Part shown: positions 28,462 through 37,448 of the stretch, piece by piece
Numbering within the stretch: position 1 is the stretch's first letter
How the letters are laid out: the number at the start of each line of letters is the position of its first letter
Source of the DNA: Rhizobium sp. ZPR4
GTDB lineage: Bacteria; Pseudomonadota; Alphaproteobacteria; Rhizobiales; Rhizobiaceae
Assembly: GCF_040215725.1 (NCBI RefSeq)
Contig: NZ_CP157967.1
Location: forward strand, 3,956,001-4,020,000
DNA length: 64,000 bases
Reading direction: 5' to 3'
The notes under the pieces: generated by a model
Seen by the model: only the letters and a program-made list of their open reading frames with translations
The model's database searches: none
Told to the model about the DNA's origin: nothing
Translations under genes and position numbers: made by a program

Positions 28462-30102
28462 ATGACGAAGCTGGGCAGTTGGTTCGTGGTGGACAGGGCG
28501 GATCTGGTCGCGGGCATATCGGTTGCCGGCCTGATGCTGCCGGAAGCGGTCGCTTACGCAGGCATTGCCGGCCTGCCGCCGCATCGTGCGATTCTCGCCG
28601 GCATCGCCGGATGTCTCGTCTATGCCATATTCGGCCGTAGCCGCTTTGCCATCGTCTCTCCCACATCTTCGTCCGCCGCCATTCTTGCGGCGACATTGGC
28701 GGTCGTGCCGGGCGATGCCACGGTCAAAGCGGGTCTTGCGACGGTCGCCGTGGCGCTCGCCGGTATTCTCTTTGTCATCGCTGGCGCATTGCGCCTTGGC
28801 GGCATCACCGGTTTCATCTCGCGGCCGGTTCTGCGCGGCTTCGCGCTGGGGCTGGCGATCACCATCATCCTGCATCAGCTGCCGATCCTCGTCGGCGTGC
28901 CGGCGCAGGGCTCGAATATCCTGACCTACGCGGCTGCACTCTTCGGCGCTATCCTGCAATGGAATCCGATCAGCGTCGCAGTCGGTATCGTCGCGCTGGC
29001 GGCGTTGCTGCTGCTGAAGCGACTGCCTGGCATTCCCGGCGCCTTCCTCGTGCTCGTCGCCGGCATCTTCGCCTCCTATCTGTTCGGCCTGGAAGGTCAT
29101 GGCGTCAAACTGGTTGGCCCTATCGAGATCCTGCCGCAATGGCCGTCGCTGCCGGACGCCGACTGGACCGCCTATTCGCGGCTGGTGCAGTTCACCGTGC
29201 CGCTTGTCCTCATCCTCTTTGCCGAGTCCTGGGGTACGATGCGGGCCTTGGCGCTGCGCTACGGCGAGACGCTGGAGGTCAATCGAGAGCTCGGTGCGCT
29301 GGGTGCCGCCAATATCGCCAGCGCCGTCGTCCAGGGCATGCCGGTTGGAGCCGGTTTTTCCGCCGGTTTCGCCAGCGAGGCGGCCGGCGCGAAGACGCGG
29401 GCGACCACCGTCTTCGCCGCCATTGGCCTGGCGATCCTGATTGCCTGTGCCGGCCCGCTTGTTGCTCTTCTGCCTGAGCCCGTGCTCGCGGCCGTCGTGA
29501 TCGCGGCTCTTACGCACGCGCTCGATCCCAGTCCCATCCTACGCTTGCGCCGACTGCACCGTGATTTCTATGTGGCAGTGGGTGCCGCGCTCGGTGTGCT
29601 GGCCTTCGGCGTCCTCAACGGCATGCTGCTGGCGATCGCGCTCTCGCTTGCCGCGATGATGCACCGCCTGGCCTCGCCCCATGTTGCCCGTTTGGGGCGG
29701 CTCAACAACAGCCATGACTTCGTCGATGTCAGCAGACATGACGATGCCTCCGAGATACCGGGCATTGCCATCTGGCGCCCCGGCGAGATCCTATTTTTCG
29801 GCAATGCTGATACGATCTTCGGCGAGATATTGTCCGGCAGCCGCAGCGAAGCTGGGTTGCGGGCAGCCATTCTCAGCCTTGAAGAAAGCTCCGATATCGA
29901 CAGCACGGCGATGGACGCCTTGATGGAGTTCGACAGCGCCATGCAGCGAGCCGGCCTCCGCGTTCAATTTGCTCGCGTGCACGACCGCGTTCGCGATCTC
30001 ATGACAGTCGCGGGTGTTGCCGATGTCGACAAGCGCTGCAGCTTTAGTGTCGATGATGCTGTGGCGGCGGTGATGGCGGATGGCAATCAGCCGAAGGCTT
30101 GA
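28462..30102 (+). CDS. SulP-family anion transporter with STAS domain
   Basis: A 546-residue inner-membrane protein of the SLC26/SulP family (sulfate, bicarbonate or other anions). The membrane domain has the family start DLVAGISVAGLMLPEAVAYAGIAGLPP and AIVSPTSSSAAILAATLA. A C-terminal STAS domain (about residues 430-535) includes SLEESSDIDSTAMDALMEF. No carbonic anhydrase or sulfate-activation gene is nearby, so the substrate is open. Confidence 0.92.
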   Translation: MTKLGSWFVVDRADLVAGISVAGLMLPEAVAYAGIAGLPPHRAILAGIAGCLVYAIFGRSRFAIVSPTSSSAAILAATLAVVPGDATVKAGLATVAVALAGILFVIAGALRLGGITGFISRPVLRGFALGLAITIILHQLPILVGVPAQGSNILTYAAALFGAILQWNPISVAVGIVALAALLLLKRLPGIPGAFLVLVAGIFASYLFGLEGHGVKLVGPIEILPQWPSLPDADWTAYSRLVQFTVPLVLILFAESWGTMRALALRYGETLEVNRELGALGAANIASAVVQGMPVGAGFSAGFASEAAGAKTRATTVFAAIGLAILIACAGPLVALLPEPVLAAVVIAALTHALDPSPILRLRRLHRDFYVAVGAALGVLAFGVLNGMLLAIALSLAAMMHRLASPHVARLGRLNNSHDFVDVSRHDDASEIPGIAIWRPGEILFFGNADTIFGEILSGSRSEAGLRAAILSLEESSDIDSTAMDALMEFDSAMQRAGLRVQFARVHDRVRDLMTVAGVADVDKRCSFSVDDAVAAVMADGNQPKA

Positions 30103-30111
30103 CCGGATCGC

Positions 30112-30729
30112 TCAGTCGCGCAGAGTCCAGTAGCATAGATGCTGGTGGGTCGATTGACCCTGCAGGCTGTTGATGAGGACAAAGTCTTTGGCTGTCCAGC
30201 TCACGGGTTCCTCAAGCGCAATGTCCGGAACGATTTGCCCCCGATAGAGCAGCGTCATATGCGGCTCTACGGGTTTTTCTTTCTCCGGCGCAATACCCGT
30301 GAGCCGCATGGCGTCGACCAATTCCTGATGGATAGCCTTGAGTTCGGGGTTCCCGTTCCTGTTCCACAGAACAAGCGGGCGATTGCTGCCATTGCCGAAA
30401 CTGACGGCCTGATCGAAAACCACTGGACAGGATGGCTTTCTCACTCTCGAAGCGGCCTCCATCGCTGCAAATACTGTCTCCTCGGGCAAGCAGCGGAACG
30501 AACCGATCGTATAGAGCGTCACATGCAGGAGATCGGCTCTTCGTGGTCTTGCGAAAAATCGGTATTGACGATGGAAATTGCCTGCGAGCTTGTGACTACG
30601 AGCGGCACTCTCCGCATCGGGAAGGACCGCAAAATAGAGCTCGCTAACTGGCTCTTGATCGACTGGCTGCGGTGTCCGGCTGTACGATCCGCCGCTGAGA
30701 TAGAGCGAGAGTTGCCTGTTGTTCTTCAT
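30112..30729 (-). CDS. 2'-5' RNA ligase/cyclic phosphodiesterase family protein
   Basis: A 205-residue two-histidine phosphoesterase. Both catalytic HxTx motifs are present: HVTLYTIG (about 85) and HMTLLYRG (about 166). The family (ThpR/LigT) hydrolyses or forms cyclic phosphate bonds in RNA. The ATG at 30729 is preferred over the TTG four codons earlier. It converges on the SulP gene with a 9-base gap. Confidence 0.85.
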   Translation of the reverse strand: MKNNRQLSLYLSGGSYSRTPQPVDQEPVSELYFAVLPDAESAARSHKLAGNFHRQYRFFARPRRADLLHVTLYTIGSFRCLPEETVFAAMEAASRVRKPSCPVVFDQAVSFGNGSNRPLVLWNRNGNPELKAIHQELVDAMRLTGIAPEKEKPVEPHMTLLYRGQIVPDIALEEPVSWTAKDFVLINSLQGQSTHQHLCYWTLRD

Positions 30730-30741
30730 GGGTTGCTTCAA

Positions 30742-30954
30742 AGCTTTACCGCTCTACCCCTTCCTGATTTTGACCGCAAAATGATAGAGTAAAGCGATTG
30801 CTAACTCAAGAACAAATCAAGAACATATAATGGATTGACAGAGCGCCCGGCTGTGAGCGCCATTTTAAAAAAGCGATCGAATAAAAGGTCTGCTTGATCT
30901 GTTCATTCCAGGTTCGGGCCTTCGTGCCCATTCTCACCAACAGGAATCACAGCC
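30742..30954. promoter_or_regulatory. AT-rich divergent intergenic region
   Basis: Holds promoters for the RNA-ligase-like gene (minus) and the lipoprotein gene (plus). A TATAAT hexamer at about 30824 and a direct repeat TCAAGAACA-AA-TCAAGAACA just before it are the visible elements. The lipoprotein ribosome-binding site AGGA lies 9 bases before its ATG. Confidence 0.4.
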
Positions 30955-31092
30955 ATGTTCACCAGATCAGTCGCCGCAGCCATTGTTCTCGCTCTCATCG
31001 GCCTTGGCATTGCTTCTTGCTCTACTTCGGGTGAGCGCAATTCTGGCGGCGGCATGACGCTGAACGCCCCTCCGACTGGTGGCGGATATTGA
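30955..31092 (+). CDS. Small lipoprotein
   Basis: A 45-residue protein with a signal peptide MFTRSVAAAIVLALIGL and a lipobox LGIASC, leaving a mature peptide of about 25 residues starting with the lipidated Cys. The remainder (CSTSGERNSGGGMTLNAPP, then TGGGY) is Gly/Ser-rich. AGGA is 9 bases upstream. A small envelope lipoprotein of unknown role, resembling entericidin-like peptides only in form. Confidence 0.7.
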   Translation: MFTRSVAAAIVLALIGLGIASCSTSGERNSGGGMTLNAPPTGGGY

Positions 31093-31231
31093 TACTTGTG
31101 CCTGTGACCGTCTCAGCGGCATTCCATCGCCGTTAAAACGGTGGCAATTCTCGTTCTTTGCAAGAATCGGGTTGAATTCGAGGCTCCCAAGGACGATTTT
31201 CATGACAAGTGGAAACACGGGAGCTTTCGTC

Positions 31232-31795
31232 ATGAACGAGACAAGGCAGACTTATCTGATCTTCGAAACTGCTGGCGGCTTCTGCGGCATCGCCTGGAAT
31301 GATGTCGGCGTGCTGCGCTTTCAATTGCCGACCAAGGACGCCGGCGCGACCGAACGCCTGCTTCTGCGCCGCTTGCCGAATGCGCAGCCCGGCACGCCGA
31401 CCTCGCAGGTCGCTGAGGCGGTCGCCAAGGTGAAGCGCTATTTCGCCGGTGAGGAGATCGACTTTTCCGACGTCACGCTCGACCTCGGCGAGCAAGATGC
31501 ATTCTTCAAGCAGATCTATGATGCCGCCCGGCAGGTCGGCTGGGGCCACACGACAACCTACGGAACATTGGCCAAGCAGCTTGGCGCCGGGCCGGAAGCC
31601 GCACGCGATGTCGGACAGGCCATGGCGAAAAACCCGGTGGCGCTCATTATCCCCTGCCACCGCGTTCTGGCGGCAGGCGGCAAGATCGGCGGTTTTTCCG
31701 CGCCAGGCGGCTCCAACTCCAAGGCCCGCATGCTGGAGCTGGAAGGCGTCCAGCTTGCGCCGCCGAAGCCGGTGCAGCAGTCGCTGGCGTTTTAG
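31232..31795 (+). CDS. ogt: Methylated-DNA-[protein]-cysteine S-methyltransferase
   Basis: A 187-residue suicide DNA-repair protein that removes O6-methyl groups from guanine. The active site PCHRV is in VALIIPCHRVLAAGGKIGGF, preceded by the helix-turn-helix segment YGTLAKQLGAGPEAARDVGQAM. It lacks the Ada N-terminal domain. The ATG at 31232 (MNETRQTYL) has GGGAG 8 bases upstream; an ATG at 31202 is an equally spaced alternative. Confidence 0.93.
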   Translation: MNETRQTYLIFETAGGFCGIAWNDVGVLRFQLPTKDAGATERLLLRRLPNAQPGTPTSQVAEAVAKVKRYFAGEEIDFSDVTLDLGEQDAFFKQIYDAARQVGWGHTTTYGTLAKQLGAGPEAARDVGQAMAKNPVALIIPCHRVLAAGGKIGGFSAPGGSNSKARMLELEGVQLAPPKPVQQSLAF

Positions 31796-31831
31796 GTAAC
31801 GAAGCGGGGCGGGAGGCTTCGGCCGCTCGCT

Positions 31832-32383
31832 CTATTTTTCTGATGCTTGCCGGGCGCGGGAAAACAACAGCGTCTGCTTGTCGTTGAGGCGGATCGGCTT
31901 CGGATCGCAATAGCCTACCTTTTCGGCAACACGGATCGAAGCGGTATTGTCGGGCGAGATCAGACAGACGCTGCGGTCAAATCGCGGCTGCTGGTCGAGC
32001 CAGGCAACGGCTGCTGCCAAAGCTTCTGTGGCAAAGCCCTTGCCATGTGCCCATGCCGCCAATGCCCAGCCTGCCTCCGGAATGCCCTTGATCGGCGGCT
32101 CCATCACCCTGTGAAAATCGGCAAAGCCGAGATCGCCGACATAGCGGCCGGAGGATTTCTCGCGGATCGCCCAATAGCCATGCCCAAGCAGCGGCCAAAG
32201 GCCGTGATAGGACAGCATCCGCATCCATGACTCCCTGGAGGTGGAGACGACATTGCCGAAAATATGCTTCACGACCAGCGGATCGCTCCACATGCCGGCA
32301 AGCGGCTCGAAATCATCGAGCGTATGTCCGGTCAGGACAAGCCGTTCGGTTTCCAGTCTCGGCGGGGAAAGCGTCGCTTCCAT
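31832..32383 (-). CDS. GNAT-family N-acetyltransferase, RimJ/RimL-like
   Basis: A 183-residue acetyltransferase. The RimJ-type opening is LETERLVLTGHTLDDFEPLA, the acetyl-CoA-binding region is WAHGKGFATEALAAAVAWL, and the C-terminal SPDNTASIRVAEKVGY matches the family. Substrate unknown (protein N-terminus or small molecule). It lies 17 bases after the DUF4180 gene on the same strand. Confidence 0.9.
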   Translation of the reverse strand: MEATLSPPRLETERLVLTGHTLDDFEPLAGMWSDPLVVKHIFGNVVSTSRESWMRMLSYHGLWPLLGHGYWAIREKSSGRYVGDLGFADFHRVMEPPIKGIPEAGWALAAWAHGKGFATEALAAAVAWLDQQPRFDRSVCLISPDNTASIRVAEKVGYCDPKPIRLNDKQTLLFSRARQASEK

Positions 32384-32400
32384 AAAGGCAGACCTTTGAT

Positions 32401-32775
32401 TTAGCTTTGGGTATTCTGCTGCAGGCGCTGCGCAACCGCATCCAGATCGGGCAGGAACCAGACCTCACGCCCCTTGTTGGACTCGTAGACGAAATCGCGC
32501 AAGGCGTTACTGCCCGCGACCCATCGGGAGATGTCGCCCATGATGACGAGCTGGGCGCGATAGTTGACGAATTTCTGGATGATCGCGCCGGCGATGCGGG
32601 TCGAGAGCTGGAAGAAGTCTTCGCTCAGCCGCGATGTCGGCACGACCACCAACTGGGCTTCGGCATCCCATACAGCGCTGATCCAGTCATTCACGTCCCT
32701 CTCGCTGGCGAGAAGTGGACCGTTGTCATCGCCGATGACGATTTTTCGGCCGGAGAATTCTTTGACTGTGTACAT
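32401..32775 (-). CDS. DUF4180 family protein
   Basis: A 124-residue cytosolic protein. The family core is visible: VVPTSRLSEDFFQLSTRIAG, EIIQKF-like AIIQKFVNYRAQLVIMGDI, and RDFVYESNKG near the C-terminus. The fold is of the STAS-like alpha/beta type as far as can be judged, and the function is unknown. It forms a probable operon with the downstream GNAT gene. Confidence 0.85.
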   Translation of the reverse strand: MYTVKEFSGRKIVIGDDNGPLLASERDVNDWISAVWDAEAQLVVVPTSRLSEDFFQLSTRIAGAIIQKFVNYRAQLVIMGDISRWVAGSNALRDFVYESNKGREVWFLPDLDAVAQRLQQNTQS

Positions 32776-33199
32776 GCTGGTTCGATTTTGCCCGCTATTG
32801 AAATAGGAGTTTCCGCTATCGTTCCGTGTGATCGACCGGCAATAGCTATCATGTGGGGCATTCGGATCCTAGAGCCACGTCAGCGGCTGGAAAATCGCCG
32901 TCGTCGTAACCCATGCCGCCTGGTTTTCCGCCCCTTCGTTCCATCGCTTGCGCCGCAATCTGGGCCGGCTTCATCGGCATGTCGCTTGGCCGCAACCTGC
33001 ATCTGCTTTCCCGCTATATGAGCATATCTGCCCGGCCTGTTGGCCAGGCGGGGTAGGCACCTCGGGTCAGGCCATGGTCCCATCACTCTCTTAGCAGCAT
33101 GGCCAATTGGCAGCTCATTGGGAAAGCGTGTATTTTGCACCTTTACAAGGCCGGTCGGCTTCAATTAAGTGTATTATGCACATATATGGAGCAAACACC
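32776..33199. other. 424-base region with at most one small gene
   Basis: Upstream of DUF4180 (minus) and the FMN reductase (plus). It holds both promoters, a possible 47-residue frame (32913-33056) and no other convincing coding signal. The base composition drops near 33110-33199, where the FMN reductase promoter should be. Confidence 0.4.
32913..33056 (+). CDS. Possible small membrane peptide
   Basis: A 47-residue frame, MPPGFPPLRSIACAAIWAGF then IGMSLGRNLHLLSR, with one hydrophobic segment. No clear ribosome-binding site precedes the ATG and no family was recognised. Listed because the hydrophobic stretch is flanked by arginines as in real small membrane proteins. Confidence 0.25.
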   Translation: MPPGFPPLRSIACAAIWAGFIGMSLGRNLHLLSRYMSISARPVGQAG

Positions 33200-33748
33200 A
33201 TGGCATCCAGAATCCTCGTCATCGTCGGCAGTGTCCGGCCGAACCGCATATGCCCCGCTGTCGCCAAATGGGTGACCTCGGTCGGGCGCGAGCTCCTGTC
33301 GGCCGAATTCGAGATCGTCGATTTGCGTGACTGGCCCCTACCGATGGACGGCGAACCCAGCATCCCGGCCACGGGTGATTATCGCACCGATCTCACCAAG
33401 GCCTGGAGCGAAAAGATCATGAGCGGCGATGCCTTCGTCTTCGTCAGCCCGCAGTATAATTGGGGCTATCCGGCCGTATTGAAGAACGCGCTCGATCACC
33501 TCTATCGGGAGTGGGCAGGCAAGCCGGCGATGATCGTCTCCTATGGCGGTCATGGTGGCAATAAATGCGCCGCCCAGCTTCATCAGGTGCTGACTGGATT
33601 GAAGATGAAGCCCACCGAAACCATGCCCGGCTTCACCCTGTCGCGTACCCGCATCGAAGCGAATGCCGGCGAGGTGCACCCGCCGACGGAATTTGCCGAG
33701 TGGCAGCCGATGCTTGAACAGGCTTTCGGCGAGTTGGGTCGCGGCTGA
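33200..33748 (+). CDS. NADPH-dependent FMN reductase family protein
   Basis: A 182-residue flavodoxin-like enzyme. The FMN phosphate loop is ILVIVGSVRPNR near the start, and FVSPQYNWGYPAVLKNALDHLY plus VSYGGHGGNKCAAQL are the flavin-binding loops of the ArsH/ChrR/NfrA type. The ATG at 33200 has GGAG 8 bases upstream. Likely an NAD(P)H quinone, chromate or azo reductase. It stands alone. Confidence 0.9.
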   Translation: MASRILVIVGSVRPNRICPAVAKWVTSVGRELLSAEFEIVDLRDWPLPMDGEPSIPATGDYRTDLTKAWSEKIMSGDAFVFVSPQYNWGYPAVLKNALDHLYREWAGKPAMIVSYGGHGGNKCAAQLHQVLTGLKMKPTETMPGFTLSRTRIEANAGEVHPPTEFAEWQPMLEQAFGELGRG

Positions 33749-33899
33749 GCGTGCAATCCTTGCCGCATCGGCTTTCCCGATTGATCGGCGCAGTGCGCCT
33801 GATTGAGGCCATGATAAAGCTACAATCGATCATCATCGAGGGTGAGTGGATTTTGTTCATCAATACGAATTGGTGCTCCCCAGCGAGGCATGTCGTGCC

Positions 33900-34856
33900 A
33901 TGCAGAAATCGATCGTCGTAATTTCTCTCCTCACGCTCGTTGGTGCATATTCGCCAGCACAGTCAGCTACCTGGCAACCGCCACCCGGTCATGTCCAGGT
34001 GCCGATCTGGCCCGGCGCGGTGCCGGACGCGCTGCCCAATGCGAAGCCCGAATCTGTTCTTCCCGGCTCGGCGACGGTCACGGATGTCACCCAGCCGACG
34101 ATGACCGTCTACGCCCCCGCGGGGCGCAACACGGGCGCGGCCGTGGTGGTGTTCCCGGGTGGAGGGTACAAGGTTCTGGCGATGGACCTGGAGGGCACGG
34201 AAATCTGCGACTGGCTGACCTCGCGCGGCGTCACCTGCGTTCTGCTCAAGTACCGGGTGCCTAATTCAGGCCCCACATGGGAAAAAGGACAGCGCCACTA
34301 TCCGAAGGTGCAAACGGCTCTGCAGGACGCCCAGCGCACGCTGGGGCTGGTGCGCCAGCACGCCGCGCAGTGGCATGTCGATCCCCACAAGATCGGCGTC
34401 ATCGGCTTTTCCGCCGGTGGACATCTCGTTGCCGCGCTCAGTACGCATTTCTCGCAGCGAACATATGCGCCGGTCGACGATGCCGACAAGTTGAGCTGCC
34501 GGCCGGACTTCGCCATGGCCCTCTATCCCGGCCATCTATGGGTGCATGAGGATGAGGACAAAGCCACCCGAAACGAGGCAGACATGAGCCTGCGCCCGGA
34601 CATCCACGTCAGCGCCGACACCCCGCCAACCTTCCTGTTGCAGGCCGAAGACGACCATGTCGATGGTGTGGAGCAATCGCTCGTCTACTATATCGCATTG
34701 CAGAAAGCCGGCGTCCCCACGGAAATGCATCTATACGCGCAAGGCAGCCACGCCTTCGGTCTTCGTCCCACAAAGTTTCCCATCAGTCACTGGCCGGTGC
34801 TGGCGGAACAGTGGCTGCACACGATCGGCGTGCTTGATCCGCAAAAGGATAACTGA
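33900..34856 (+). CDS. Secreted alpha/beta-hydrolase, acetyl-esterase-like
   Basis: A 318-residue protein exported by the signal peptide MQKSIVVISLLTLVGAYSPA. Oxyanion-hole motif VVFPGGGYK, nucleophile elbow GVIGFSAGGHL, acid LQAEDDHVDG and His in GSHAFGLRP give a complete triad, as in BD-FAE and acetylxylan esterases. Codon choice (frequent GTG, CTG, GGC with few of the usual local patterns) and the isolated position hint at acquisition. Substrate is probably an acetylated carbohydrate; this is inference. Confidence 0.88.
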   Translation: MQKSIVVISLLTLVGAYSPAQSATWQPPPGHVQVPIWPGAVPDALPNAKPESVLPGSATVTDVTQPTMTVYAPAGRNTGAAVVVFPGGGYKVLAMDLEGTEICDWLTSRGVTCVLLKYRVPNSGPTWEKGQRHYPKVQTALQDAQRTLGLVRQHAAQWHVDPHKIGVIGFSAGGHLVAALSTHFSQRTYAPVDDADKLSCRPDFAMALYPGHLWVHEDEDKATRNEADMSLRPDIHVSADTPPTFLLQAEDDHVDGVEQSLVYYIALQKAGVPTEMHLYAQGSHAFGLRPTKFPISHWPVLAEQWLHTIGVLDPQKDN

Positions 34857-34907
34857 TCGTGACGACAGTCCGGCTTGGGTGATCGCCGGCCGACCGGGAA
34901 GCGTCGG

Positions 34908-35489
34908 CTATTTGATGAGATCCCTTTCGCGTTCAATCGCCAGCCTCACCTCGCGATAATGTTCCGTTAGTTTCGCCAGATCGAAAGCCCGGTTGAGGCC
35001 GCTCGGATTGGGCAGGACCCAGATCGTGGTGCCCGCAAACGCCTCTGGTTGCCTGCCCCATTCGACATCGGGTCGCAGGCTGATGGCGGCATAGGCAGCT
35101 TTGCCGAGAAATGCCAGATTTGCCGGCGCAAGCCTCCTGATCTTCTCTTCGAGCACAGGTGCAGCGGCAATGTAATCGCTCTTCTTCAGCTCGCTGGCAC
35201 TTTTCGTCGGGCGGGAGACAGCTGACGTCAGACCGAGGCCGTATTGCAGCATCTCGCGCTCTTCCTCCGCCCGCAGCAGGCGAGGGGTGAAGCCGGCAAG
35301 GTGCAACACTCGCCAGAAGCGGTTGCTGCGGTTGGAAAAATTATGCCCGTCGCGATGCGCGGTAAGCGCGGGGTTCAATCCGCAGAAGACCACGGAGAGA
35401 TGAGGGGCCAGAATCTCGGCGAGCCCGCTCGCCTGCTCCGTGATCTCGATCGGCTCATTCATGATCTTCGTTGGCGCATCATCCTGCAT
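34908..35489 (-). CDS. mug: G/U mismatch-specific DNA glycosylase
   Basis: A 193-residue uracil-DNA glycosylase of family 2 (Mug/TDG). The catalytic motif is FCGLNPALTAHRDGHNFS, matching the family GINPG segment, followed by NRSNRFWRVLHLAGF. The second motif is VLPNPSGLNRAF. The ATG at 35489 has AGGA 9 bases upstream; an internal ATG at 35462 is possible. It converges on the esterase gene. Confidence 0.9.
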   Translation of the reverse strand: MQDDAPTKIMNEPIEITEQASGLAEILAPHLSVVFCGLNPALTAHRDGHNFSNRSNRFWRVLHLAGFTPRLLRAEEEREMLQYGLGLTSAVSRPTKSASELKKSDYIAAAPVLEEKIRRLAPANLAFLGKAAYAAISLRPDVEWGRQPEAFAGTTIWVLPNPSGLNRAFDLAKLTEHYREVRLAIERERDLIK

Positions 35490-35619
35490 ATCTGATTTCC
35501 TGCGGGAGCGGCGGCTAGCGCGGCGCTTTCGTCACGCTAGCCGATAAACGGCCGAACCGCCACGGGCTGACCAGGCTTGATCTGTCGTTGGCTGTCCGAA
35601 TGATGCCGGCCTGGGCGCA

Positions 35620-37131
35620 TCACGCAACCGTGGGCGGCCCGAACCACGTGGTCAGCGCCTCTGGGAGCCCCAGCCGGGTTGGCTCTCCAACCCAGGCCAC
35701 ATATCCGTCTGGCCGAATTAGGACTGCAGTGGGTGCGTCAATGGTGCCGATCACCGGAAGCTCCCATGGTCCGGCATATTGGGCGTCGATCAGTTGCACC
35801 CGATCTGCCCACGGCGCGATATCGAAGCTGTCGGGTTTGCCGAGATTGAGTAGCAAGGGCCGGGCATTGGGCAGCAGTGAAAAGACCCGCAGCGGTCCAT
35901 CGGCGGTGGCGATATCCAGATCGGGCATACGGCGCCCAAGCAGCGGATGCCCTTCGCCAAGGTCGTAATGAATGTCCAGGCCGGACATCATGGCAGCATA
36001 TCGTCTGCACGGCTCGTCCATGCCGAGGAATTCGACTACCGTGTCGCGCAGGATCTTCGTGCGTTCGTCGGGCCGGCGAAGCGCGACGGAGGCCAGGGTG
36101 TTGCGCAGCACGCGGGCGGCGATCGGATGGCGTTCGGTGCAGTATGTATCGAGCAGGCTTTCCGGCGACATGCCCTTGACCACCTGGGCCAGTTTCCATC
36201 CAAGGTTCACGGCATCCTGTACGCCGATATTGAGGCCCTGTCCGCCATCCGGGGGATGGATATGCGCGGCGTCGCCGGCAAGCAGCACGCGACCCTTGCG
36301 ATAGGATGCTGCCTGTCGCGCCGCATCAGTAAATCTGGAAATCCAGCTGGGGTTATGGGCGCCGTAGTCGGTGCCGTACACGGCGACAAGAGCGTCGCGG
36401 AGATCGCTGAACGTCGGCTCGCTCGAGGTTTTCAACTGCCGCTCGGTCACCATCACCCCGACCGGCCCCTCATCCGGGTAGATGATCTTGCCATCGCGGA
36501 TTTCATATTCGAACCTGCCGAGGGAATGCATGCCGAGTGCGTCATGACGAATGCCCAACTCCGGCTCCTCGGCCATGTCCACCTCGGCGATCAGATTGCT
36601 GACAGTTGCATCCCATCCTGGGAAGTCGATGCCCGCTGCCTTGCGGATCAGGCTGCGTCCTCCGTCGCATCCGACGAGATAGTTCGCTCGTAGCGTTGTC
36701 CCATTGGAAAGCTGAACATCGACTCCATCGTCATCCTGTATGAAACCGCTGACGCCAAGGCCGTAGTGGATCGGCACGTTGAGTTCGCCAGCCCAGTCGG
36801 CCAGGATGCGTTCTATGTGTTTCTGGCGTAGCCCCAGGCCGTAATTGTGCCGGGTGGGAAAGTCGCTGATATCGAGGCGTACCGAGGCAAAGCTGGCGAC
36901 CTGGGCTATCTGCCCCTGCGAGAGGAACCGACCGGCAATGCCGCGCTGATCGAGAATCTCGATGGTGCGTGCATGCAGACCGCCGGCACGCCAGCCGACG
37001 AGCTCCTGATCGGCACGTCGCTCGATTATGGCCACGTCTACACCCGCCAAGGCCAATTCGCCCGCCAGCATGAGGCCCGTCGGACCTCCGCCGGCAATAA
37101 CCACCGCATGTTTCGTAACAGGTACATCCAT
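35620..37131 (-). CDS. FAD-dependent aromatic/polyketide-type monooxygenase
   Basis: A 503-residue flavoprotein hydroxylase of the PheA/TfdB (group A) class, similar in layout to rifampicin and anthraquinone monooxygenases. The FAD dinucleotide motif is VVIAGGGPTGLMLAGELALAG, DG motif LVGCDGGRSLIRKAAG, and second FAD motif VLLAGDAAHIHPPDGGQGLN. The C-terminal part (about 400-503) is a thioredoxin-like domain. No ring-cleavage or regulator gene is adjacent, so the substrate is unknown. Confidence 0.9.
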   Translation of the reverse strand: MDVPVTKHAVVIAGGGPTGLMLAGELALAGVDVAIIERRADQELVGWRAGGLHARTIEILDQRGIAGRFLSQGQIAQVASFASVRLDISDFPTRHNYGLGLRQKHIERILADWAGELNVPIHYGLGVSGFIQDDDGVDVQLSNGTTLRANYLVGCDGGRSLIRKAAGIDFPGWDATVSNLIAEVDMAEEPELGIRHDALGMHSLGRFEYEIRDGKIIYPDEGPVGVMVTERQLKTSSEPTFSDLRDALVAVYGTDYGAHNPSWISRFTDAARQAASYRKGRVLLAGDAAHIHPPDGGQGLNIGVQDAVNLGWKLAQVVKGMSPESLLDTYCTERHPIAARVLRNTLASVALRRPDERTKILRDTVVEFLGMDEPCRRYAAMMSGLDIHYDLGEGHPLLGRRMPDLDIATADGPLRVFSLLPNARPLLLNLGKPDSFDIAPWADRVQLIDAQYAGPWELPVIGTIDAPTAVLIRPDGYVAWVGEPTRLGLPEALTTWFGPPTVA

Positions 37132-37448
37132 GTCCGCGCTCCCGCTTCTGGTTTGCGCCGGCGGTTATACGAGAGGAGCTGGGTCTTGAAGCAAGCCCCT
37201 TGTGTGCCACATATGTAGACTAGAGGGAGTGATTCCGTTTCTTCATAGTCAGACATCGATCAGCGAAACTCATCGCGAAGCGTCTGCCCCTCGTTCCCAT
37301 CCGATTATTTGCATGCGTCCTAACGCGTTGTTATTAACGTGCTTTGGAACTAAAGATCGTGCGAGATCGTTTATCTCTAACTTTGATACGACGCTGACGT
37401 CGTGCCCGGCCGGCTGGGGAAGCGGCGCATTTTGAGGAACAGCTCATC
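37132..37448. other. 317-base intergenic region
   Basis: Upstream of both the monooxygenase (minus) and the secreted protein at 37449 (plus). It is AT-richer near 37310-37390 and contains the EcfG-type promoter at 37346-37371. Nothing coding was seen. Confidence 0.5.
37346..37371 (+). promoter_or_regulatory. Candidate EcfG/RpoE2 general-stress promoter
   Basis: GGAAC at 37346-37350 and CGTT at 37368-37371 are separated by 17 bases. This is the consensus for the alphaproteobacterial general-stress sigma factor (EcfG, RpoE2 in Sinorhizobium). It lies 77 bases before the ATG of the secreted protein at 37449. Confidence 0.65.

Noticed and set aside
28237..29517. 426-residue minus-strand frame opposite the SulP gene
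   Set aside because: Highly charged low-complexity shadow of a clear membrane-protein gene.
32880..33164. 94-residue minus-strand frame
   Set aside because: No start signal and a composition typical of a shadow frame.
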